Assembly: GCF_003473485.1 (NCBI RefSeq)
Contig: NC_053047.1
Span: 15,001-79,000 of the forward strand
DNA length: 64,000 nucleotides
Origin: Medicago truncatula
Lineage: Eukaryota > Streptophyta > Magnoliopsida > Fabales > Fabaceae
Reading direction: 5' to 3'
A program made the position numbers and the translations under genes. Numbering within the stretch: position 1 is the first letter of the stretch; every line of letters starts with the position of its first letter. Positions 24,145-33,756 of the stretch are shown here, one piece after another. Under the pieces are notes generated by a model. That model saw only the letters and a program-made list of their open reading frames with translations, did no database searches and was not told the DNA's origin.

Positions 24145-25273
24145 GCTGTCATTTCTAATCTTATGTCATCTAGTCTAACCACGCATAGTTGAGAGAAAAC
24201 AACATAGCACCAAAAATGCAGTTTTCAGGCAAAGAAGAATGAAATCCTATAGACATCACAATGCACTTTGTTCGGAAAGAAAGAAAAATTTGGCATACCT
24301 GGTTCAAGGCCAGAACTCTAGTCTGAAGGAGTTCAACATTCCAGAGCAGAATAGGAGGAAAAGCCAATATTATGTTGGGGATGCGATCTGCGGGGATCCC
24401 AATATTTTGGAGAATATCCAGTGTAGGTGAGATGTGATTATTTAGTGATAACAAAAGTATACGAGGAAATGATTCAATGAAGCAACGGAAAGCAGCATCT
24501 TGAGAAGCAAGGATATTTAAACCTCCACGCCTTGCTTGAACCTTTTCGAAAAAGGAGAAAGTGTGTTGCATATCTTCATCTAGTGAAATTGATAAGTGGG
24601 TCATGATGAGACGAATATTCTTGATAAGGAGTTGATAGTGATGAGTAGTGTGCGCGGGAGGAAAAAGGAGTTGTTTGATAGAGGTAACTTTGTTAATGAG
24701 AGACAGGAGGGTGTGAGCGGAGGATATATACCTGGCGACGTTCATTGAGGAAGAGAGTGTGAAGCCGAGACTCTCTAAGTAGGCTAGTTTGCCGTTGTCA
24801 CCTTTGAGAGCTGCAATGTGAAGAATCTTGTCCCTGTAGTTGAAGTTCAAGTTGAACGCACCGTCAGCATTAGCATTAGCATCCAGCATAGAAGAAGAGA
24901 AGTGCTCCAAATCCCTAACACTTTCTACCAACATGTTGAGATATGCTGGGGAGTTTGATGCTATTGATTTTGATTCCTCGGCCGACACACCCATTTGTTG
25001 AAGAAAAATTGAAACCGCGATACGACCTTCCTGCAGTTCCCAATCAGAGACTACTGTGTCCCTCATCCCAGAACGACAATATGAACGTCTTCTTCTTGTT
25101 GTTGTATGATGATAATAATAATAAGAATAATGAATCCCAAATTGACAATACTTTGTGAAAGTGGGGGCGCAGTTGTTGACCATAAAACGAACATCCTGAA
25201 TCTTATGTGGAAACGCAGCATAGACAAGTGGAAGAAAGCAATTGGTGTGAATCGGAAGCAACATGTTGTTCAT
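18502..25273 (-). CDS. mTERF-family organellar transcription factor
   Basis: Binds organellar nucleic acid through stacked helical mTERF motifs and acts in plastid or mitochondrial transcription or splicing. Coding exons on the minus strand: 25273-24299, 23447-23334, 22301-22119, 19345-19128 and 18850-18502, joining in frame to about 612 aa. Repeated mTERF motifs with the typical proline are clear: ESFPRILLL, AFPPILLW, LKYPWVLSTS, RQPQLLGCSTSKL, TRSPQLLLQKPEDF, ARCPEIFATS, RKYPELLVSD, RKFSPLLGYS and RYPRYFSYSLEKKIKPRY. The start is the first ATG after an in-frame stop (MNNMLLP). The Arg-rich, Ser/Tyr-rich N-terminus is compatible with a transit peptide. A leader intron probably begins near 25525. 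The large introns carry a SINE, a copia remnant and RTE debris. The subfamily is not settled. Confidence 0.93.
19519..19627 (+). mobile_element. tRNA-derived SINE in mTERF intron 4
   Basis: Plus-strand element with A box tagcctagtggct and B box gggttcgaacccc, followed by ggcccctgcatataatatgc. It is flanked by a perfect 20-bp target-site duplication that starts ctttagtgctgcaa (19499-19518 and 19628-19647). The perfect flank points to a fairly young insertion. It cannot be a tRNA: no cloverleaf of normal length forms between the two boxes. Confidence 0.85.
20387..20690. repeat. Diverged tandem duplication in mTERF intron 4
   Basis: Two segments about 190 bp apart share ordered words, such as ttcaagacaa, ttttacaagtgtcaatcaa and catcatttaatttaaa (or close variants). 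Several indels separate them. This is an old local duplication with no coding content. Confidence 0.55.
21437..22070 (+). mobile_element. Copia remnant: RNase H end plus degenerate 3' LTR
   Basis: Overlapping plus-strand frames carry the end of a copia polyprotein: CDNSGTVS, LREKVLSQ-like text, and VLSQNFIVHHIPTTDQTADF with TKPLCERWF, the usual RNase H terminus. A polypurine tract (gagtttgaggggac) follows at about 21752. The LTR-like region runs from gttagggtgtag to about 22070 (cttgtaaaaca), with a TATA-like ctctataaatagg. The frame is shifted and the LTR start is mutated, so the copy is dead. Confidence 0.7.
22590..22690 (+). mobile_element. RTE-type non-LTR element, 3' tip
   Basis: Contains the RTE 3' terminal words attatggcgccgtttgatca, tagccggttt, ttggtaaggcttgg and a TTG-rich tail. 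It is a heavily 5'-truncated copy inside an mTERF intron. It is followed by another dispersed-repeat-like stretch (to about 22880) that I cannot classify. Confidence 0.5.
23775..24150 (-). mobile_element. RTE-type non-LTR element, 3' end
   Basis: Minus-strand 3' end of an RTE retrotransposon. The protein tail includes MVENRLRWVGHVERKLGDYV and RVDQS, and the end is cttagtgggataagacttgg with a (TTG)n tail, read here as caacaacaac at 23781. Its interior is interrupted by the CT/CCTC microsatellite at 24055-24142. Confidence 0.75.
24055..24142. repeat. Compound microsatellite (CCTC)n(CT)n
   Basis: About 36 bp of CCTC repeats run directly into about 50 bp of CT repeats. The block lies in mTERF intron 1 at the 5' edge of the RTE remnant. 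Confidence 0.95.
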
Positions 25274-27278
25274 ATTATGAATCCAATTGAATTTCAAGAG
25301 AAACCTGAAAGAAAGGAAACCATATCTTATACAAAGACAAAGCAAATGAGAGATGAAATTGAGAATGAATTAACAAGACACCACTAGTGAAGTTCAATTG
25401 AATGAGACAACAAAGAATGGTTCTGGTTCTGGTAATAGATTGAAGACGAACGGAACAGAACAGAACAGGGAAATAGAAGAAATTCGAAAGCAATATATGA
25501 AATGAAGGAAGAACGATGGTTTACCTGTTGCAGACAGATGTGTAGACGAACTCCAAATGGATGGGGCGGGTAACATGTGAGAGAGGCGGGACTGGAATTT
25601 AGGGATTTCTAAATTGCTCTATTTTTTATTTTTACATATAGACGAAATAATAAATAATACTCTAACTTTTTAGATATATTGAATAATTTATATATCTAGT
25701 CAAAAATCTAAACCAAATACATAAATTATTTAATATATCTAAAAAAAACCATTCTTTTTTTTTTTTAGGAAAAAAAATGTCTTTATTAATGTGTGTTTTT
25801 TATCTAGATTTCTCTACGACACTCTATATAATAATGCTTAAAGTGTAAAAATTGTTGTTTTTAACTTAAAACTTTTTTTTTTATAACTAATAATTTAATT
25901 AGTGCCCCAGCACCTTATTGGTTAGCATGACCCTTTAAGATAAAGTACGTTTGAAAAAAAATTAAGATGAAGTGATAGTGTTAATAATATTAATAATGAG
26001 TATTTTAAGGAAAAAATAATAAACTTACTTAGTAAATTGTGTATAAACTTAAATTTAGGGGGGAAATCATCAAAAAAAGTTTATAATTAAGAATGAAGGA
26101 TGATCGAGAAATACTCTACGCAGTAATGGATTCAGAGGATAAAACGAAGAAGGAAAAAATTATATTTAAATATTATGTGCATTTGTTTTAGCTTTTTTAT
26201 TTGATAAAAAATTATTTTTTCTATTTTAAAAAATAATTTTGGTTATTTTAATATTGTTTGTTTAGGATTTTAAAAAAATCATTTCTTCAGCAACAACATT
26301 AACTCCAAAATAAAAGAGAAAATAATCATTCTAAATAACAACTTTAAAGTGATCATTAACCGTAAGACAAGGACGAAAGTGATCTTTAAAGTCAACTTTA
26401 AATTAAAAAATAATTTTTTGTTTTGTATGGCAGAGTGCTTTAATTAATAGTAGTAAGAAAATTATTACTCAGTATTTTATGGAGAAAACGTTTCATTTAG
26501 AAAATGAAATAAAAGCTAAATTAAAAAAAAAAAAAAAAAGGCTATTCGTCAAAGCAATGAAATTATAAATTGAAAAGTAGTATGGACGTTGGGCAAAGGA
26601 TTGTATGAATCAGACTTATAATATGCAAGCCTTAAAGCATTTAAAATCGTATGACTCGTGACTTGAAACGGCGTTTCTAAGGAGTAAGGAAGGATATGTT
26701 TGATTCAACTGGTGGGGAGGACTAAACGGTTTTATAAGCATTTCTTTAGACAATTGAAATAGTTATTATCACATTTAATGAAGAGAGTTTCAGTCTAATT
26801 TTTAAACATATCTTCTCTCTAAATATCCCTACTTGTATGGGGGAGCTAAATGAGAAATTTTACTGCTATCTCCTCTAAAATATTAAACCAAACAACTCAA
26901 GATTATAATAATCAATAGCCTCTGTCCTTCCCTTCAGTTTTCTCCTACGAAATAGACCCTGAAAGGATAACGAGCTTATTAAAGTAGAAACACGACGTTG
27001 TCTGCTTTTGGACTATTGTTTGTCTCATTTTAAAGAAAAGTTCATATCAATTTATTTTTCAGCTTTGTAACATCAAAAATAGACACTCTATGAACTAAGA
27101 AAATAATCAAATATTTAACCAGAGCCCACTAGTACACACTAACAGAAACCATTGAAGTTTTACGACAGCAAAATTTTCAACATAATATTGTACCTCAAAA
27201 CTTTCCAGGATAAATAAATGGAGCATGAGTCATTAAATATAATGAGTTGGAGAACAGAAGCCTCTCGAAACAAACATT
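25274..27278. other. Intergenic: mTERF leader/promoter and AT-rich spacer
   Basis: The right flank of mTERF (to about 25570) holds its leader, with a possible intron donor at about 25525 on the minus strand. Beyond that the spacer is very AT-rich, with a poly(A) run at about 26521-26539. No gene-like frame was recognised. Confidence 0.5.
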
Positions 27279-27425
27279 ATCTCTGAGAAGTTTTCTCCAT
27301 TATTGCACTGAATCACCTTAAATTAGGCTACTGAGCAACAGACTCAGATTTATCTCTGAGAAGTTTCCTCCATTATTGCACTGAATCGCCTTAAATTAGG
27401 CTACCTGAGCAACAGACTCTGATGA
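27279..27425. repeat. 73-bp tandem duplication at the EF-Ts stop codon
   Basis: Two adjacent copies (27279-27351 and 27352 to about 27425) begin atctctgagaag. On the minus strand the unit covers the last codons of EF-Ts, the stop codon and the first bases of the 3' UTR. The distal copy is therefore a decayed echo of the protein C-terminus inside the 3' UTR. Confidence 0.85.
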
Positions 27426-30400
27426 ATCTGTTTCTTGCCTGAAAATTAGACGTCCATAGTAAAAATCAATTAACAGAAAAATCTACTACATTTACTGATA
27501 TGAAGAACATGATGAGAATTTGATCCACATTTTTATTCTTCAATTCTCAAGACTTGCGAGGGTGTCCATCATGGAATAGGATATTGCCAATCAAGAAAGG
27601 AACTTGGAACTGATCACAGAAAGTTTGAATGAAGACGTGATTTTTTGTAGAATGAAGATATGATGGAAGGAACTTGGAACATGATTTTTAGGCTATACAG
27701 TACATGATTTTTCCTGTCATTTTTGTCTTGTCTAATGGAGAAATTTAGCACACTTTAAATTTACAAAACCACATTGCTAGAGATACCTAAAATTAATTTT
27801 AGTTTGATGTATACCCTTTTAGCCCCAAATCCTACCGTGACAACTAGATTGACACCCAAAACATAAATTAAACAGAAAAACATCACTCACTATCTCACAT
27901 CATTTATTAAAGGGAAATGATATTTGTACAACCAAATTTTGACAACTTTGGAAACAACCCTCTCTCTCATACTCACATGTATTTTTATTCTCTCTCTTCT
28001 TCTTTCTCTCTATTCTTTTTATCCAATAAGGAGAGGAAAAGTGGTTGTCTCAAAAATTGGTTGTACAAATATCACTCCTCAACAGAAATGGAGAGTAGAA
28101 TGAAAATAGAGTGGAAATTGTTGGATTGAGTAGTGGGGTAAATTTTCATCTCATTAGGAGGTGCTCTCATCATTGCTTATCATTTTATTTTCTTCCTTAC
28201 TAGAGGTCGGGGTATACCTAGAAAAACTATAAGAGAAACTATTAGGAAGGATCTAGAGATAAATGAGTTGGAGAAAGACATGGTTTTTGACTTTTTGATA
28301 GAACACTATGGCGTTGTTTGATTCATGTAGCCGAGTCCACTAAGTGGGATAAGGCTCGGTTGTTGTTGTTGTTGTTTCAAGGAATTTATTCTCTGTCCAT
28401 TGTCTGTCACTACTGTTTCATTCATCTTGTAAAGAGGGATTCATCCACTGAGTTCATCATCAATACAAATTCAGTCAGTTTCAGTTTATTCTTATGTTGG
28501 TACTATTACACTTTGATCAGAGCATTAAATTGTAGACCAAGTTCAATGACAGTGTGGTAGCATATAACAAGACTCCAAAAACAAGGTAGGAAAATATAAA
28601 TTACCAAAAAAGTAAGGTCTCACCTTGCAATTCCTTCCCCAACTTCCATTCTGAGAAAGCTTGCAACCCTTACGGACGAACCCACCTCTTTGGATAGATT
28701 ATCCAGCACCTCCTTCAAAGAGACATTTAAGATACTAGGTAAAGAATGAGCAAATAAAAAAATCGGCTCCATAGATGGATACTTCACAATAGACACATAA
28801 CTCCATACATACATTATAAATAGCACGTTTTGGATATGTGTCTTGTGGAGTGAGAGCAGTAAAATCTTGACCATATAACTATACATAGATGATCAAGATA
28901 AAAGTTTTTTAAACAGTGACAGAATTTCTTCAAAATGTTAAATGATCACTTAGAAAAAGTCACGTGACTTTGGGTTTAAATCTTAATCATACATATTCAA
29001 AATGCATGTACATATATACATATCTACGAACATACAAACATTATTGCACACATACATAAATGTCCATAATGCTACACGTCTAAATGGTGGTCTTGAAATC
29101 AAGAAAAATGGGTCCGCTGGAGCAAAAAATTACCTTCATTTGCTGGTCACTGACCATAAGACATTTTAATACCTTCCTAGAATCTGAATGGCTTTAAAGT
29201 TTGAAGGCTATTGGCTGCCCATAGATCTATATTGCATGTTTTAGTGGTAGAAACTAGAAAGTTCTTAGATTCACAGCAAACACGGGTCTGATGGAAAGTG
29301 GTCTGAATTGCTATAATACTGAATTTATTTAATGGTCTTGCTAACAAGTGCCCTAAGGACATTGTTTAAGGAACCCACATAAAGAAATTTTGTCTTGAAA
29401 ATACAAATCAAACACATGTAAAAGTCATAACTATGCAATTTTCATTGTAAAACTTACTGCTTTTGGATGCTTAAACAATGCCCTAAGTGCACTTCTTAAC
29501 ATTTTCCTTTATTTAATTAGTCTCTATGAAGGAATTTTCAACATAGAGATATTTATGAGGAAATATAGAAATACAATAAAAGAGAAGGAAAAAGGTAGCT
29601 GGCAACTGCTAGTAACCACCTACGACTAAAAGAGCCTATGCCCATTTAATTTTGTGGCCTTCTCTTAGAGTAAGCCTTTACAACATGAGGTCTAGCACTA
29701 ACAGTTTCCCAATTCTAATTTTTTATTCCTTGAATCAGAAACGGAGAGATTATCATTTTTAGATGGCCTGGATTAGGCTCATGTGAGTATAGGTGAGTTC
29801 AAAATAAACTTAAAAATATTAGGTTTTTTATCCATAATCCATGTAAGGAAGTAGGACTTCCGAATAATGTAACTGGAACAAACTGCCTGTGTTGTTTCAA
29901 AGTAAGAAACAAACTCTTATTGCCCAAGTTCACAGTCTATTTTTCCTTTTTTAATTGTGACCACATCACAGTTGAGACCATAGTCCTGACACCAAGTTCT
30001 AAAATAATGGTCACCTAACGCTTGATCCAGGGGACTGTGAGGGATTGTTTTATATCGGTGCAATCTACAAAAGGATTATAAATACCACAGAAAACAGGTC
30101 CTAATGCTGATAGGTTTACATTAGTCGAAAACTCCTGATACTTCTCACAAGTTTCATTAAGATGATTAGGAGACTCAAATGAGCTCCATTACACTTGAGT
30201 GAAACTACATGTATTGCAACTTTTTACACAATAAACCACCTTTGGGTCCAGAACATGAGCCATGAGGCTTAGGTGTACAGATCATTTACTAATAATTATT
30301 TGAGACCTCCATTTGGACTTAATAAATCCATTAAAACCTAATTGTGAAGTTAGAAACCGAGCAAACCAGAACATAGAAGCAAAACCTACATTTTATCTAC

Positions 30401-33400
30401 AATTGGATTATATTTGTTTTTTTTAGAGGAATTGGATTATATTTGTTGATAACTAAAAATTGTCTTGCATTGCAATACCATAGTTTCAGCCCGAATCTTG
30501 TCTTAACAACCTTGTATATTCATAAGGCATCGAGTATCCCTTTCTTTAATCAAAGATTTGGACAAATTTTGTTGTTGTCTGTGTTTTTCCTCTATTTTGG
30601 TAACCTTATATATAATATATAGGGGGCAAGGATGTAACGATACAAGTAAATACTGAAAGTTCTCTAACTTTGTCATTAGCGAACCATATACTCGCTTTTT
30701 ATGGTTGAAATGGAAAAATCGTAGAAACCAAGGTATCACGTCATGGCATGTTTTCCCTTTCTAAAAAAAGGAAGAGTGACAAATGAAATTAAAAAGTGAA
30801 AGGGGCGGATTCTGAACCAAGTCCAACCCAAGCATTGGTAGAATTTTATTTCTTTTGCCGATCAAAATAACAATAATGGCAAACAAATATAGCCATCGTA
30901 ATTTCAATTATCATAAAATAATCCAATTCGATTTAGAGATAAGAGAAACCTCACATACCTTCACTTTTATAGTATCATTAATAACAAACTTTTGGTCCAT
31001 AAGCACAACATTTTCAAAGTACTTGCGTAGACGGCCTTCAACCATTCTTTCTATGGCCATCTGAGGTTTACCAGTGGCTTCTGCCTGAAATATAAAAACC
31101 AAAACGGTCTTAAACAAAAAGTTTATATTCTGTTTCTACAATGTGGTAAAGAAAGTAGCCCTTCGGTTCAAGAACTAGATAAATCACAAAATATACATGG
31201 GAACACTGAGCAAATTGCATTTTCTGAACTGAATTTTTCAAGTGTTGCTAAATGGTGGTTTATCAAAAAAGTTGAATTAGTCTAAACTAAGACAATCCTA
31301 AATCCACACGCAAGTTTCAATAGCCACTATAGCTCTTATTCATGAAGGCATATTAACATATAGAAGGCAAAGAGGTTGTCATTCTTGAGTGTGGACATGG
31401 AGTATAGAGAGGCTGGTCCAAATGTCACATTCGCCAAACTGAGCAAAACCTTGTCAGTCAAAGTATATTGGCAACTAAACTACAAGCTATTTAACCCACT
31501 CAAAAACCCTACAAGACAGTCTTAATCAACACATTGGATGAAACTATGGTGAAGGCAGTTACAAGAAGGAAAACTACATCTATGCAAGCATTGCAATTTT
31601 CTTCACAATAGTCCCCTCAAAACTTGAAAAAGAAGAATAAAACAATTGAGATAATAACTGATAAGCAATCATTCATTCTAAATTTTTCAAATTACGTTAC
31701 ACTTAAACAAATGACGAAATTTCAAATAATTCTTAAAGATCATAATTAATGGAAGCCTAAGCACATGACCACAATAATTATGATTCATAATTTCATATAC
31801 TTACTTGCATGGACATATCATCTATTCATAGACACAAGTTCACGCTTCAAAAGAAATCATAGAATACCAATACCTGAGATTTAAGAATTTCACGCTCATA
31901 TTCTAATGCGTCCAAAGACACAAGTTCCTTTGTTAAGAATAATGGTTTTGCTGCCACTACATGCATGGCCAATTCTGATCCAACACGTTGAAGTGCATCT
32001 GCTTCTGTTTTACCACCATCAACTTCAAGAGATAAGATCCCAGCAATGCGACCCAAACCTAATCAAATTGGAGAATGTCAGGACCTTTAATTGGATCATG
32101 TTTTTAGGAGTTGCATAGAATTTGGTACTTAGCACAAGACGACATGTAAGAAAATGATGACAAACATATATGTGCTTGGTATGCGATAACGAAAATTGAT
32201 AATTGATTTTAATTTTTTACGAAGATAATTGATCTTGAACTAACTAAGTTTGTAAAACATATTTTGATACAAATGAGTTGAATGTAAAATGACTTATGTT
32301 TGGGCCCAGAAGGTCTTCCTTGCCTTGAACTGATGCACCATCCCCCCCACCCTAAATTTTATTAGCAACAATAAAAACCAAGTCTTATCCCACTAAGTGA
32401 GGCTGGATACATGGATAAAATTACACCATAATACTCTATCATAAACTATATTTTGATCCAACTCATTACTCTCTAGATCTTTATTAATAGTTTCTCTTAA
32501 AAGTTGTTCTAGGTCTTCCGCTGCCTCTAGAGATCTGACTATCCTCACCTGATCTACTCTTCTCGCTACAAAATCTATAAATCTTCTCTCTACATGGCCA
32601 GACCACCTAAGCCTAGTTTCCACCATTTTTTCTATTATAGGTAAAAGCGAGTTGAACAATAAATTGGGGGCAAAAGCTCCAAATCATAGGTTTAAGTTAG
32701 AATCCATTTGAAAAAGAATTAAATTATATTCTATTGAGAATACTCTGATTAGTCAGAATCAATTGTGAGTTTGAGCGGTTAGTTACCAGGTAGGGGACTG
32801 GTATGAAGATATGTAGATACAAGACCATTAGATGGTGCGTGCATCAGATAACCTCTTCTTAGCTTCACATTCTCTCCCATGATGGCAGCTACTTCAGTGA
32901 TAGCGTTTTGAACAGTAGTTTCTCCGTTGATCTTTGGATGTTCAAGATTCAATTTCATCTCCTGGTGAAAGAGGAATTTATCAATTGATTCATTTCAACA
33001 ACACAACACACAGAAAGCTCACTAACACACCAACACTGCTAATAATTTGAGAAAATCACGTAATTCAATGTAACTAATTATCCTGAAATCTGAAATCGGC
33101 ACATAGATAGTTAGTTACCTCTAACGATTGAGGACCAAAGTGAAAGGAAGAGTTGCTGTCCAACAACAAAGCTTGATTAGCGAGAGAACGTGCCAAATGT
33201 TGAAAGATGTCATTTCTGGCAACGAAATCAGTCTCGCAATTGAGTTCAATGAGAGCGGTTTTGTGGTGGTTTTGAGCGAGAGCGAGTAAACCTTCAGAAG
33301 CGGTTCGAGAAGATTTCTTCGAAGCGAGAACGATTCCCTTCTTTCTCAGTTCCGTCTGAGCTGCGTCTAAATCCCAATTGGAAGCGACGAGAGCAGCTTT

Positions 33401-33538
33401 CACGTCCTTAATGGGAGCGCTTGTTCTTTCTCTCAATTGTTTGATCAGATTAATTTCATTCGACGCCGTAGATGAATAATTGGCGGCGGTGAAGAGTTTC
33501 ATGTACAGACGTCTGCCAACTACTCCGCTTAAACCCAT
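27396..33538 (-). CDS. EFTS: Elongation factor Ts, mitochondrial
   Basis: Guanine nucleotide exchange factor that recycles EF-Tu in organellar translation. Coding exons on the minus strand: 33538-33119, 32961-32787, 32058-31874, 31084-30959, 28712-28624 and 27438-27396. They join in frame to 345 aa. The N-terminus (MGLSGVVGRRLYMKLFTAANYSSTA) is basic and hydroxylated, as expected of a mitochondrial presequence. The UBA-like region follows (LIKQLRERTSAPIKDVKAAL), then the EF-Tu-contact signature ETDFVARNDIF, then GLGRIAGILSLEVDGG and SFLRMEVGEGIAR. The last exon gives QETDSSESVAQVA, matching the family C-terminus. Reading through the last donor gives TGA at once, which could mislead a gene finder. 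The gene is head to head with formyltransferase. Confidence 0.95.
28190..28378 (+). mobile_element. RTE-type non-LTR element, 3' end, in EF-Ts intron 5
   Basis: Plus-strand RTE 3' end. It retains the RGRPRKT-like coding tail (tagaggtcggggtataccta) and the words ctagagataaatgagttgga and cactaagtgggataaggctc, with a (TTG)n tail at 28354-28373. It is 5'-truncated and in the opposite orientation to the host gene. Confidence 0.75.
32369..32659 (-). mobile_element. RTE-type non-LTR element, 3' end, in EF-Ts intron 2
   Basis: Minus-strand frame 32393-32659 encodes the RTE C-terminus: MVETRLRWSGHVERRF, ARRVDQVRI, then INKDLESNELDQNIVYDRVL and WCNFIHV. The RGRPRKT block is damaged. It ends with cttagtgggataagacttgg and has lost most of the TTG tail. 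5'-truncated. Confidence 0.8.
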
Positions 33539-33756
33539 GGCGGCGAGTGATGGAGATGACAGAGAAAGGTGTATGTGGGTTTCAAAGGTGCAAGGGTTTT
33601 AGATGGTTAATTAGCTCGTATACGGGCATCGTACTTCTAATCTCAGCCGATGAAAGTTTAAATTGCCACGTGTTGAAGATCTATGAGATAAAGTTGGATA
33701 ACTGGAGTGATAACAAACAATACGAAGTCTAGAACAGAGGCAGGTGAGAAAGAAGA
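33539..33756. promoter_or_regulatory. 218-bp bidirectional promoter between EF-Ts and formyltransferase
   Basis: Only 218 bp separate the two divergent start codons, including both 5' UTRs. I see no convincing TATA box on either strand. Both products act in mitochondrial or plastid translation. A shared bidirectional promoter is inferred from the geometry and the shared pathway; no transcription data are available here. Confidence 0.6.

Noticed and set aside
25274-25345. mTERF start further upstream (frame beginning LCLCIRYGF)
   Set aside because: That extension has no ATG; its first codon is TTG, preceded by an in-frame TAA. The first ATG is at 25273.
28620-28886. EF-Ts ending at the TGA directly after GEGIAR
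   Set aside because: The TGA lies in a consensus donor (GTGAGA), and a downstream exon restores the conserved C-terminal residues ending in SVAQVA.
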